From: Siphonodentalium dalli
Lineage: Eukaryota > Mollusca > Scaphopoda > Gadilida > Siphonodentaliidae
Assembly: GCA_032622095.1 (NCBI GenBank)
Contig: CP136067.1
Span: 123,165,030 to 123,229,029 of the forward strand
Direction of reading: 5' to 3'
DNA: 64,000 nt
Both the position numbers and the translations under genes were made by a program. Within the stretch, counting starts at the first letter, position 1. Each line of letters begins with the position of its first letter. Positions 45,530-57,088 of the stretch are shown here, one piece after another. The notes under the pieces are model-generated. The model made no database searches. It saw only the letters and a program-made list of their open reading frames with translations, and was not told where the DNA came from.

Positions 45530-45965
45530 CAAGCCTGCAAATAGCGTGTCTGTCGTTTGCAGAATGAGGTCCCCAGAGAGTGAATTTAGTGATGCTATCC
45601 CGCACAGCGGGCTAGCATCACCAAATTCAACCTCTGGAGACCTCATTCTGCTTGGGCCTCATCTTCTGGGAAGTATCTATAGTATCAAATTAACATTGTT
45701 TTTAGTTACGTTTTCCCTTCTGGGTAGTTTCTATATCCCCCTAATTTTCAGAATAATCGAGGTGCCCAATGGGTGAACATCACCAACTTTAACTGGGGAA
45801 TTGCAATCTGATGCTAGGTCTACCATAGAAGTTGAGGGACTAAGCAGACTGAGGTTCCCAGAGGGTGAATTTGGTGATGCTAGCGCGCTGTGCGGGATAG
45901 TGTCACTAAATTCACCATCTGGGGAACTCATTCTGCAAATGACAGACACGCTATTTGCAGACTTG
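45530..45965. mobile_element. hAT-like double-hairpin MITE, 436 bp
   Basis: Inverted ends CAAGCCTGCAAATAGCGTGT...TTTGCAGAATGAGG, flanked by TCCGAACA on both sides (45522-45529 and 45966-45973), a perfect 8-base duplication. Two internal hairpins (45562-45652 and 45846-45935) as in 39953-40206, separated by about 190 bases of unrelated sequence. Confidence 0.85.
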
Positions 45966-46828
45966 TCCGAACAGGAGTCAGCGTTATCTACATAACATGG
46001 AGGAGCATTCACAAGATGGAGGAAGTTTGCAATCGCCTCATTGGGGAGAATAGGAAACGCTGGCCTATGAGGGAGACAAAAACATGGAGAAAGTGTACAA
46101 GGCTAATACTCATATTTTAGATAACCACCACGAAGGGAGGGTGAAATCTATATACAATATACCAACCCAGAATGATTTCACCATCAAGGAAATAATGGAC
46201 CACGCTCGAGCGATATACCATAAACAACGATAAGCTTTCAGATTAAATATGGAATTCGATTTTATCTTAACTGGTAAATACAGATACATCAAGCCCTTCT
46301 CAAATGAAGAACTGTTTCAAAGACCTATTTTTGTTTCCGGCGAGAAAGATCTGATCAGGCTTCAAGAAATGGATATCACCAAATTCATATTGAAACAGAG
46401 ACCGAACATGGCGTGGAAGCCAGTACTGATTACAAACTACCTGTTCACACTGCATCTATTGGAATATGTGCTAGGAAGTTCAGATAAACAATTCCCTGAC
46501 TATTTGACAAATACTAGGGTGATTGTCTGTCTCGATCGTGATTCAAATGGCAAGAAATATGAAGATAACATGTGTGCGTTTCGTTGCCTTGCAGTATACA
46601 AGGAACATTTGAGGAAAGGTCTGGAAGCCAACGATATTTCTATTCATGGATGAAATACATGGAACTGCGAACCAATAAATACAAGTTCAAAGAGTTGGAT
46701 TTCAAACAAATCACTCATTTAAAAAAATGTTTCATACTCAATGTCAATGTATTCCACTTGCGTCTGGACAAAAAGGTTGATGTAATATACAAGTCTCAAA
46801 ACAGATATAAGGACACTGTATTACTTAA

Positions 46829-47274
46829 CCCTTTACCCAACAGAAGGGCCCTGTGCCAATGCATTTTCTTATATATGCGAGTCGACCATAGGTCGCCTCG
46901 CATATATAAGAGAATGCATTGGCTTAACACATATTAAAAATTATAAAATTGTCAAAGAATGTAGAAAAATATTATAAAAATTGTTAAAATATGTAAGAAA
47001 AAATTATAAAATTGTTAAAGAATGTAAGAAAAAATGGTAAAAAGTGTTAAAAAAATGCCAATGGATTCTCTTATATATGCGAGGCGACCTATGGTCGACT
47101 CGCATATGTAAGAGAATGCATTGGCACAGGGCATAACTGTAACCATCACAATGTGGTCAATGAACCAGTTCCAATGATATCCATATTTGTATGGTGTTAT
47201 TGAGACAGACCGAAAATATTTTAGGCTGTTGAAGCTTTATTTGGGCGTTTTTGGCTGCTTTGTTGGGTAAAGGG
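46829..47274. mobile_element. TTAA-target MITE (piggyBac-like), 446 bp, inside the polymerase relic
   Basis: CCCTTTACCCAACA at the left and TGTTGGGTAAAGGG at the right are inverted; TTAA lies at 46825-46828 and 47275-47278. Removing it with one TTAA brings the reading frames on both sides into register, so it landed in a coding sequence that was still open there. Confidence 0.85.
46848..47131. repeat. Double-palindrome core shared with 21990-22365
   Basis: GCCCTGTGCCAATGCATTTT...CGAGTCGACCATAGGTCGCC...GCATTGGC at the left and its inverted copy at the right; each is a hairpin by itself. Between them AAATTATAAAATTGTTAAAG repeats. The same arrangement forms the core of the foldback element before the lectin exon. 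Confidence 0.8.
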
Positions 47275-48960
47275 TTAATATTTATGGGAAACATCTTACG
47301 TATATCAAAAATATGGCATCATATTACAAGAAGTTTGAATGTGGAACGTGCTGTCGAAATTTCAAAGACCTCAGTAATATGAAACGCCATCAGCTGAAAT
47401 GCACTGGACAAACAAAAAAGTTTTTCGATCTACTAGAAGAGAATAGTTCCAGCAAATAAACGCATTTTCCCATGGTTCTTGGTATACAATTTCAAAGTCT
47501 TTTTTTGCAACAAATATAAAAAATACAGACAAACTGAAATGGAAAAACGAGCATGCACCGATATCAGTTAGTGTATGCAGCAATATTCCTGGATACCTAC
47601 AGCCAAAGTGCATAATCAAACCCAATGTTGATGAACTCGTTAGGAAAATGGTGGATTATATGAAAGAGATAAGTTCCAAGTTTTATCTGATGACCAAGGA
47701 GAAGTTCAAATGGGTCTTTGAAGCGATAGAATCATTTATAGAATCTGATGACGATGGCGAAGAGGACAAACATGATCAACTGTTAGTGAAACAATTGGAA
47801 AAACTACAAAACAAATTGGACAGATATTGCAAACAAATGATTGCAATCGGATTCAACAGTTCTAAATATGACACCAATTTAGTTAAAAAGTATCTGGCGA
47901 AACATATTTCTATGCACAAATCAAAATCTGTATTCACAGTTAAAAGAAACAACGAGTATGTGAGCCTCAGTAATGACGATTAAAAAAAATTGGACATTAC
48001 AAACTACTTGGCACTGGACATCAACTATGGCTCCTTCCTGAAAGAATTCAATGTGAAGGACACTAAAGGTTTTTTTCCTGTATGAGTGGTTTGATTGTGC
48101 AGAGAAATTGGAATACACAGAGCTACCTCCCTTCTGTTCTGCATGTTATTCAACATTAAAGGGCGATACTGTATTAAATGATGGCATAAACAGTCCACAA
48201 GATATCTTCAACTCTCTCCAAAATTTATGGAAAACGAAGCAGATGAAAACATTCCGCCAGTATCTAGAACATTATAATAACATGGACTGCGCACCATTCG
48301 TCGAGGCTCTTCAAAATCTACAAAAGTAATATTTCGAACGGATTATTGATTAGCTCGCCAAATGTTGTTCAATTGTGGACGTGACGCTGGGGCATCGTTT
48401 TTGTTAAGCAATGAACAAAACAAGGACTTATATTACACGATAAACTGTAATATCATAGGCGGCCCGTCGATTATCTTCAATCGTCATCAGGAAGTAGCCA
48501 AAACATTTATTAGAGACAACCCAGAGATGCCGTGTAAAACAATAGCGGGTTTCCACACCAACAGACTTTATTTATTCTGTTTATGACGAGATAATTTATG
48601 CCCACTGGTCCATTCGTGAGGCGAAACAGGAAAACAACCTCAAACCGGAAAAACGTGACGAGTATGTGCTGTCTTTCGAAGTGGATAGACTCTATTAACT
48701 CAAAGATGGGACTGCAAAAAAAATAAAAAGCTGGGCGACATTGTTTTCCGTGAATGTGGTGTGATAAACACGCAAAATTCGATAGGAGGACGCCAGGCTT
48801 ATTTAAGTTAGAATGGCAGGGAGACAAGTTTATTGGAAAGTGTTCAAAAACATACATCGTTAGTGAACACAATCTAATAAAAGAACCCTTTTGTGATGTG
48901 TTGCAATCCGGACACCCGGGGAAAGGAGTGAACAAATGATTCCTGACACGTGACAATAGT

Positions 48961-49344
48961 ATATTCACATACGTAGAAGAAATGCCTTCCCTTAATTTTA
49001 TTGTAAGAGAAGGGTGTTGTCAGATGGCCGGAGCACTGTGCCGTTGGACTTGGTCCTCGCTCCCATTGTTGAGGAAAATAAATAAAAGTTCATATGTACA
49101 TAAATAAATTGTTTTATTACACTCCTATGCGCGATTTCCATTGAAAACGCTATTAATTAAAAATGGTAATGTCACTAGTGAATTAAGTCATTTCCTGTGA
49201 CGTTATTGACGTTACGTCGTTTTCTGATCTAGACTGAATTTTCGATGGTTGATCTTTCACCACATCGGGACTTTCATGCATTATTTCTGTGTGTTTTTAA
49301 TCCTATTTGGCGAACCAAATTGATGCAGAATTGTAATAAATAGA
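48961..49344. other. No gene seen
   Basis: AT-rich sequence after the polymerase relic; an AATAAATAAAAG cluster near 49077 could be a polyadenylation region but nothing ties it to a gene. Confidence 0.35.
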
Positions 49345-49495
49345 CTGATCAATTAGTTCCAAGAATTACGTTTAAAAATTCACTCGAGGCGAGAGACTTT
49401 TACGTAAGAAACTCGTGCGCTAACACGTACCCGTGTCTTACCGACGTCTCTCGCCTCTCGTTAATTATTTAATATAATTCTCGGAACCAATCGAT
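49345..49495. mobile_element. Small foldback element (CGAGGCGAGAGAC arms)
   Basis: AATTAGTTCCAAGAATTACG...CGAGGCGAGAGAC faces GTCTCTCGCCTCTCG...AATTCTCGGAACCAAT. Imperfect arms of about 60 bases. Superfamily not identified. Confidence 0.55.
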
Positions 49496-49549
49496 TACTC
49501 TCTATTTAGTTTTTCCTTTATTTTACCCTTACCAAAATATTCCAACATA

Positions 49550-51430
49550 TTTCTCATGAGAATCTCACGTTAGAATCTCACGTTAGAATCTCACATTAGT
49601 TTTTTAATATGCAAATTAGCGAGATCTCGTAAGAAACCATTGACATTAGAAATAATTTCACATGTGAGAATGATTTTTTCTCATGTAAGAACTTTTTCTC
49701 ATGTAAGAAAGAACATTATTTTCTCACGTAAGAAACAATTTTTTCTCACTTGAGAAAGAATTATTTCTTATGTGAGAAAAATCCTTTTTACATAAGAAAA
49801 CAAATTCCCGTCCTAAATATTTCACAATATAATGACCAGTACAACAAATAAGGACTATCTAAACCAAAAGAAATCTATATGCTACCCAATTCATTTTGGT
49901 ATCATTAACAATTTAACTGTCATTCATGTTATAAAATAACTAAAACTGTCATTGAGAATTTTACCTGAATTGCCATGGCCCAGCTATAGGTGTGGTAAAT
50001 GGGGCTCCAGGCTCTCGGACTGCTTTTGCCCCTTGCTATTTTCTGCTTCTGGCGTCCCTGATCTTAGAGGTATTTTTATATATTTTACAAGTACAGATCT
50101 GTATTTATCACATAAATCTCACTGTAAAGTTTAACTTAACTTTTCTTAATATTTGATAAACCAATTGTTCAATTGCTGTTGTGCGCATGTGTGTACACTG
50201 CAATATATAGTGCTCTTTGTGAAAGAATCACTTCCATGAAATTGCATGAATCAATGAAAACTGCCATGAATCCTTCATTCATTTTGTAAATAGATTCTCA
50301 CATGTATTCTGTCTTAGTATCAATATAAAATAGCAGAACGTTATGTGCGACCACATCTACTAACATTATACAATATAATTTGATGTCATAGTCCTTCATT
50401 ATTTATTCTGGAAATATGATTAATAATATTTGAAAATAAAATTTAAATCAATTTTAAAATACATGTAGTCTACCCGGTTGATAAATTACATATTAGAACA
50501 TGAAGTAAAGGCAACACAAGAGACTATATGCCCTTAAAACATGCCATGATGCCAGGTGCATGAAGTCTAAAGACCTCTGCCATTTCTATAAATATTACTT
50601 ATACCTATACTCCTATAGTGTGAATTCCATGTTCTGGAACTTATCATTTGAAAAGAATATCCACAAATAAGACCATAATATAACTCCATGTTTCCCGTCT
50701 CATGAATAAAATACAACTTCAAACACAGATATAAAGATTTTAGTCTAAATTGTGCACAGCAACTGACATGCACATGTTAGCTCCAGTAACTGTTTTGGCG
50801 CATTTTATAATTTTAATTCTCCAGCATACACCAGATAAGATTTCTCTGCCACATGTGCTAACTAATCATTTTCCCACCACTGAAATCTGACTTGGAACTT
50901 TCTACCCTATTTCTGACATATTCTGATGTTAGAAAATCACACTTAATTAGCTTAATTTTCTGGAATTCGAGACCATGCAATTTTAAAGTCTGTATTTCTT
51001 ATGAGATCTAACGTGAGAATTTCTGACTTTGAAACTTTTCCACAAAGAACTTATTGGATATTTTCAAAGTCTGCATTTCTCATAAGAAATCAGGTGAAAA
51101 TTCACAACTCAGAAAAAATGTAAAAAACATAAGGATGATAATTTCAATGTCTATTTTTCTCATGAGAACTCACTTTAGAATTTGCAGCTTAGAACAAAAT
51201 ATACAATCAGATCTTGGTGGAAAAATTTCTAATTCTGCATCTCTTACGATGTCTCATATTTCTCACGTGATATATTTTTATCATATCAGACCCTTGGTTA
51301 GAAAATTTATTTCTAACATCTTCTCACAAGGTTCATGTTAGATTTCTCTGCTTTGCATATGTTTCTAATATGCTTCTCATGAGATTCTTATAAGATTCTA
51401 ACAACTTCTCACGAGAAATTTCTGTATGGG
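49550..51430. mobile_element. Putative element bounded by TTCTCA/TGAGAA-rich arrays
   Basis: 49550-49800 and 51000-51425 are packed with TTCTCATGAGAA, TTCTCACGTAAGAA, AATCTCACGTTAG variants; the middle (49800-51000) has few. The two arrays are roughly mirror images (ATATTTCTCATGAGAATCTC at the left, CTTCTCATGAGATTCT at the right). The middle includes a half copy of the 20726-20861 MITE (near 50010-50072). No ORF. Confidence 0.45.
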
Positions 51431-51940
51431 TTGGAGGGGAATTATACATGGGACCAATAACCTCCGAGAATAACACACAGTGTTAATACACATGACTACA
51501 TAAACAGAAAATACTATTTGTTTTGTACGGCCAGATGGCAATATATACAAAATATCTTTTTAAATATTTAGCATTTGACCCCTGTTTGACCCATTCATTC
51601 ATACCTTTAAAATATCTTTACCAAGGACAACATTGCAGTGACACTTGATGCATTATGTCCCCGACTTCGTGGAGGTCCATCAAGTTATACTTTACTTGGT
51701 CACTCATGAAGGTCCGCTGCAATGTCAGGGACCTACTGTATAAAATGTCATTCCTCATGCACAACGAGTTGACTACTTTTGGTTCACACCTGGTGGCTAA
51801 TCAGACTTGGAGGTAAAATACTGAAACTTTATTTTTTTTTTAAATTAAATAGGTTAGTCATAGAACTTTGCTTTATTAATGCCACCATCGTGGCCGTGGA
51901 AACAGATTTCTTATATGAATCCTAATTAAGTTGAACCAAA
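51431..51940. other. No gene seen
   Basis: Unremarkable AT-rich sequence; GACCCCTGTTTGACCC and GTCAGGGACCTACTG stretches do not match anything else in the window. Confidence 0.3.
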
Positions 51941-51944
51941 GACA

Positions 51945-52290
51945 ACTATACAAAGTTTTGTATTTTATGTCCCAAAACATGTCGATTGTACTGTATTAAA
52001 TGTAAAATTTGAAGAATAAAACAACTTTGTATCATAAATTGATCCAAATTTTGTATTTTATGGTCCTAAACATGTGGATTGTACTGTAAAATTTGATGAA
52101 TAAAACAGCTTTGAGTCATAAATTTAACCATATTTTGTATTTTATCTCCCAAAAGATGTGGATTGTATCGTTCAATTCGTAAAATTTGATGAATAAAACA
52201 ACTTTGAGTCATAAATTGAACAAAATTTTGTATGTTATGCTCCAAAACATGTCAATCTTATGGTTCTAAATGTAACATTTGATGAAAATA
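51945..52290. repeat. Tandem repeat, ~85-bp unit, four copies
   Basis: TTTTGTATTTTATGTCCCAAAACATGTGGATTGTACTG then AAAATTTGATGAATAAAACA and CTTTGAGTCATAAATT repeat four times with variable unit length. Confidence 0.8.
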
Positions 52291-52424
52291 CTGTTGGATT
52301 TGTCCCAAAACCCATAAAACTACTTGCGAGCATGTGTTAACGGAACGTAAAGTATCGGCATATCGTTGAGATGTATCAAATGTACGCTATATGTAATTGG
52401 ACTGCCATTAAGCTGTTGTCGCTG

Positions 52425-52795
52425 TTTTCGTTGGCCCAACATTGGACCAACGTTATAATTCCAACTGTTGCATGGGATGAATACCTTAATTGGGGTCAAT
52501 CAAGGGCCAACAACGTAAACCCAACCAATGTGCTGTGCACAGTAAATTCTATTGGCATGTTCGCGACCTGTTCGCGACGTTATAATTCCAACGGCAGAGG
52601 CGTTATTTCGCTTAAATCCTGATTCAGAATCTGGATTCAGATTACAAATTGGTCCCCGTACGACTTGGTTCGGCAAAAGAACAGACCAGACATTGGCAGA
52701 ATCAGTAAACGAACAGACCGTAATCTCAATTTCGTGGTAATCCGAATCTGGATTCGGAATCTGGATTCGGATTCCGATTACGGACTCAAATGTTC
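52425..52795. repeat. Repeat with TTGGNCCAACG and GAATCTGGATTCGG motifs
   Basis: The left part (CCCAACATTGGACCAACG, AACCCAACCAATG) and the right part (GGAATCTGGATTCGGATTCC) are self-complementary. Similar pieces in opposite order are at 54380-54590. ORFs on both strands are repeat artefacts. Confidence 0.5.
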
Positions 52796-53375
52796 GTAAT
52801 GCAAACAAACCGAGATTTCGCCACCTCGGAGTTTAAAAACACAATAAAACATAAGAATCCGTCTCTTGTGTACAAATTATTGCAGAATATAAACGATCTA
52901 TATCAAAGAATTTTAAATGCGGAGACAAATTTGTTTTATTGAATGTAAACTGGGAGAATATTACTGAAATTAGCCAAATAATAACGCTATTGATAGTAAC
53001 GCTGGGGGAGCACTTCGGTTGATGGCGAAGCAATTGCAAATCATTGTTGATTGCCACTTTCATATATCCATTTCATAATTCCATCCCTAAAATACCGCCC
53101 GAACGCATGTTGATTTCGAATTCGGCGGATACGTCACCATTGACCGAATTCATATGAACCTGCATGGATATGTCTTCTGCTGTGTTCGTTATTATAATGT
53201 TTCTTCTTATTCAAGAAATAGTAGGATTATATGGTATCGATGGATTATCAGATACACGTATGTAGTATGTACTATCATCTTGTCTTATAGCAATTTCATG
53301 TTTAAAATGTTTTGTTTCGTTAAATGCAGTCGTTTTGCACAATAGTCTCTGTATAGACAACAGACACATGGTCTA
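52796..53375. other. No gene seen
   Basis: AT-rich; no ORF above 80 codons and no repeat recognised. Confidence 0.3.
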
Positions 53376-53379
53376 GGGA

Positions 53380-53650
53380 CGTGGCTAGAAGTTTCCTCAA
53401 ATTTCCGGCCAACTGCACCCCCCCCCCCCCATTGAACCAAACATCAATATCACAGGTTCGCAGAATTCCATTTGCTCCCCTTGGAAATATCCAACCTGAC
53501 AAACACTAAGATTGGAAAATTACCAACTTTTACTGGTTGAAAACAATCAAACAATGAGAACAATGCCAACCTATATATGGTGTCAAATTAATGTCCAACT
53601 AATGTTGTGTCATGCATGAAATTTCCGACTGCTGGAATGTACCAAAGTTT
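53380..53650 (+). repeat. hAT-related repeat fragment (GGACGTGGCTAGA, poly-C)
   Basis: GGACGTGGCTAGAAG, CCAACTGCACCCC, a C run, CAGAATTCCATTTGCTCCC and AAATTACCAACTTTTACTGG follow the order of the left half of 42493-43746. The right end is not found. Confidence 0.5.
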
Positions 53651-54379
53651 AGTTTAGATATATTTATTTCAAATATATGTCAAATTTAGATAACACATAT
53701 TATATAACACATACATTTGTTTATACATACAAAGGAATTGGGGGACAAGTGCTGACCCACTTAAGGGTACCCCCTCTCCCATATGTTATTACACTGAAAA
53801 AATAAATAATTAGTAATGGCAAAGCAACATGACTACCAAAACAAGTTGAACATATATACAGATCACTGGACACCCCCTCCCCCGAGTTAGTCATAAGTTT
53901 GTATATGTATTTATTTAAAATCGGGTTTGTTTGTTTGTTGCGTTTGCTGGCTTGTACGTATCATTATTTGGAACAGTTAGTGAAAAATAATCCTGATTTT
54001 CCTCACGTATGAATGGCTGCACAGCTAAGCAAATTGTACCAAAGTTCGGGGTGGGGGTCGATACACCCAACCAACCCCTGTCGTCACGTCCATGTTCAAC
54101 TGACAAGTTTCGTGTGTTCTTCACAACATCTTCGGAATTTGATTCAGGAGGCCTAGAGCTGTTAGAAATGCTTGCCCTCATCAATAAACACACTTTAACT
54201 TGAAAAAAAGATGCGATTAAGTCGGATTGGCAGCAAATTATGTGCCGTGTATATACACATAGAAGAAAAGTATGACTTTCACAACAAACATGAACTTTAT
54301 AAATATAAGATACAAATGATACTTGTGTCGAATACATGAGCCATGTTTGACGCTGGGAGAACATTAAACATAGTTTCGG

Positions 54380-54600
54380 AGACCACGTGGATTTCAAAAT
54401 CTGATCTAGAATCGGGAATTAGCCCCGCCCCCGTAATCGGCTTCGGATTCTGAATCCGGATTTTTAGCGAAATAACGACTCTGGGAGGAATACCTTGGGC
54501 CAACCAAGGACCAAGAACGTCATCCCAACAAAACCTAATGCCAACCGTGCCGACATTATGCCAACGTTGGCTCAACGTAGTCATGCTGTCGGGGGCCGTA
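54380..54600. repeat. Partner of repeat 52425-52795
   Basis: GATTCTGAATCCGGATTT, TTGGGCCAACCAAGGACCAA, and ACGTTGGCTCAACG. The sequence 53651-54379 before it has no recognised gene; the minus-strand ORF at 53915-54397 has no family resemblance. Confidence 0.45.
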
Positions 54601-55594
54601 ATTTAATAGAACAATAGACGAGATAGTTATGCTTCATGGTATAGTAATTAGCAAAAGTATGTGTCGAATGGTTCTGTAATGTCACCGATAATATGCAGTC
54701 TTTTGAGTCTAACGAAAACATTTTCAATGTGACTGCATATTAAAATTATTATTGAATTGATACTTGTTGTCTCAACATAATATTTAGAAATCCAAATTCA
54801 ATGTGTATAAAATTATCTGGGAAGATCGAGAGCATCTTCGAATGTTGTTCGTTATTTTTTTGCCTTATGATTAATTAATTGATTTTGTTGGTTATAAATA
54901 TAAACAAAATCATGTATTTATTCATATTTATTCATCTATTTATTCATATCCATAGTATATCTGAGTAACTATTTGAATGACTTTTTACGTCAATGATTAT
55001 TGCTATATCCTCAAATAGTCTTGATATATTGTATCATGCATATTTACAAGTGTACACGTTTGTAGTGGAGAGTAAAGGCACAAATTTGACGCTTTGAATG
55101 ATATTAATTTGTTCTTGAGACACATATTTTATGTAGAAGTAATTCGTTTATAGCTTTATTCCGAAAAATTATGTTATAACTGTTGTCATGTTATATACCT
55201 TGCAGATGTCCAGATATTATTAATAAAGATATAAAATTTCAAATATCTTATATTATCTTTTCAAACTGTAAGAGAAATTAAGTTGAAATTAAAGATGCAC
55301 TGTCCAATTTGACACCAAATAAGTAAAAATATTCTTAATTAATCTTTCTTGAAATAAATACTTACAGCATCATTCGCATGACACAGACGATCTTTATCAG
55401 AAATTTTGCTAGCTGACAAGATTAGAAACGTGTTAAAATGCCACTATTGAATTCGATATATGGCCAGCAAAACCTCATATAAATGGCCTCTTGTGTCCGA
55501 TCTAATTAAATACTGTTATTGAAAAACATAGATGGTGGTCTATTTACCCATTTTCAGATGGTTTGTTAAAGTAACTTAATCCGAATTAAGGCTA
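54601..55594. other. No gene seen
   Basis: Very AT-rich. AAAGATGCACTGTCCAATTT (near 55291) looks like a MITE end but its partner is not seen. Confidence 0.3.
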
Positions 55595-56040
55595 CCAAAT
55601 GACTATTTCTTTGGCTTCGGGGGCTGTTCGGGGGTGAAAAATATTTGAATTGAGTCGAGGAACTCACACATCAGAGTGATAAAATATCGATTTTTGAAAT
55701 TTTTTATTTCTCGAAATATATAATAATTTGTGGACCAGAAACGAGTAGTTAAATCGATAGCATCGGACATAATTGCGGATGAAGACGGATAACTCTAAAA
55801 TCAAGTGATAATACGGCCAAATTTCGTGATACGAAAGAAAGAATACGGCCATATTTCGTTGAACAACATGCTGATAAATAACACGTTTTTGGAAATTGTA
55901 TACCATAGTTGACAGCGGTTAGCATTATTTTGTTGTAGTTAATCGATTCTGATAACAAAAGCGTATTTTTGAAGAAATATTGTTGTCGTTGTTGTAACTT
56001 GATGATATGGTGATCCTCTGATAGGATTGAGTACCTTTAA
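55595..56040. repeat. R2 dispersed repeat, longest copy
   Basis: ATTTCTTTGGCTTCGGGGGC, TTGAGTCGAGGAAC, ATATCGATTTTTGAAAT, ATAACTCTAAAATCAAGTG, GCCATATTTCGTTGAACAAC and GGATTGAGTACCTTTAA, in the order seen at 20986-21365 and 33345-33750. Confidence 0.7.
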
Positions 56041-56046
56041 TGTAAC

Positions 56047-56201
56047 AGCCATTCTAACATCAACTAATTGTGTTAAAATGTTTGGGCAGTTAAATCCAAA
56101 CATTGCTTGGCTGCTGAACCAACAACGTCTCCAAGTTGTTTGCTGCGATGGTGGGCAGATCTGGGTCAGAGCGACCCATGGCTATGGGCATCAAAATGAT
56201 G
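56047..56201 (+). CDS. Candidate exon of an unknown gene
   Basis: An open frame lies between an acceptor TTTAATGTAACAG (AG at 56045-56046) and a strong donor GTAAGTGG (56202). It encodes KMFGQLNPNIAWLLNQQRL and QVVCCDGGQIWVRATHGYGH. It stands just after an R2 repeat, has no ATG close to the acceptor, and no second exon was found. The W-V-R-A-x-x-G-Y ending recalls the IRANQGHS end of tRNA 2'-phosphotransferase folds, but this is a weak resemblance. It may also be a remnant of transposon coding sequence. Confidence 0.25.
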
Positions 56202-56398
56202 TAAGTGGTTAATTGTTTCTTATTTGTAATCAGATAAAGTGCAAGTCTATTTTCCATGCATCTTTCAATGGGCAAATTTCAAATGTGGCGCTCAACTTGA
56301 ATCAACTGGTATTGAAAATTGAGTGTAAATGTCTGATAACTTCTTGAATACACTTAACTGATTAGACCGGTGTAATATTTCTCAGTCATTATCGATGC

Positions 56399-56472
56399 TT
56401 GACGCCACATCCGTCCAATCTCGCTACTCTCATCTTGATGAGAGTAGCGAGATTGGACGGATGTGGCGTCAA
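56399..56472. repeat. 74-bp perfect palindrome flanked by 9-bp direct repeats
   Basis: TTGACGCCACATCCGTCCAA...CTCATC is followed after two bases by its exact reverse complement: 36-base arms with no mismatch. TATCGATGC stands on both sides (56390-56398 and 56473-56481). Confidence 0.9.
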
Positions 56473-56581
56473 TATCGATGCCCGCTAATCCACTGAGCAC
56501 GTTGCCGAAATTGTGTTTTTGATAGGCCGCGTGTAGCTGAAGTTATGCCGATTCATGCGATTGAATATTACATTATGGATT

Positions 56582-57088
56582 CACCCCTAGTCAAGTGGTC
56601 CCGCAAATGTGCTATGATGCTGGTGGGTCCTGCTGAATTGCTATGATGCTGTTAGGGCAAACTGATGCTGTTAATAAAAAGTACCGTTATATTTTCTAAA
56701 GTTGTAATTTTTGTGGTGTTTGGCTAATCCGAGGGATTTGAGAAAAAGTCAGTGTCTGTATGAAATATTCAAGAACATATATATTTTTGAAAAATTGAAT
56801 AATGGCTGCACTGGTGTTTGTAAAACGACATGAATAGCCGAATTGATTATAGTTGATTTTCAAAAACTAATACAATTAGTATTACAACTATTTCGCAAAA
56901 TATAAGTTTCTCGAATATTTTATACAAATAATGGCTTTTCCTTGATATGCTCAGATTAATCGAAAACCACAAAATTACAACTTTAGAAAAAATAACGGTA
57001 CTTTTTATTAACAGCATCAGTTTGTCCTAACAGCATCATAGCAATTCAGCAGGACCCAACCGCATCATAGAACATTTGGCCAGGGGTG
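56582..57088. mobile_element. Inverted-repeat element, 507 bp, GGATT duplication
   Basis: CACCCCTAGTCAAGTGGTCC...TGATGCTGTTAATAAAAAGT at the left is inverted at the right (ACTTTTTATTAACAGCATCA...GGCCAGGGGTG), arms of about 125 bases. GGATT lies at 56577-56581 and 57089-57093. A second inner pair, CACAAAATTACAACTTTAGA, extends the arms. Confidence 0.75.

Larger units (their letters stand above)
45990..48960 (+). pseudogene. Broken family-B DNA polymerase gene of a large DNA transposon or plasmid-like element
   Basis: Fragments in several frames follow the order of animal-genome proteins with a DNA_pol_B_2-type (protein-primed) polymerase: an N-terminal module (GKYRYIKPF, LKQRPNMAWKPVL, KKYEDNMCAFRCLA), a C2H2 finger FECGTC...NMKRHQLKC (47334-47399), an exonuclease-like GFNSSKYDTNLVKKYL (near 47850), HYNNMDCAPFVEAL (near 48270), and CGRDAGASF...NIIGGPSIIFNR (48370-48485). 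Breaks: in-frame TAA at 46231, frameshifts near 46600, 47450 and 48070, a stop near 48327, and a deletion between about 48715 and 48750 that removes the palm catalytic motifs; a C-terminal piece (GLFKLEWQGDKFIGKCSKTY, 48795-48860) follows. It is not functional. Maverick/Polinton-type or linear-plasmid-type origin cannot be separated here. Confidence 0.65.

Noticed and set aside
53915-54397. 160-codon minus-strand ORF
   Set aside because: Composition is unlike a protein, with no domain; it overlaps repeat 54380-54600 and nothing supports expression.
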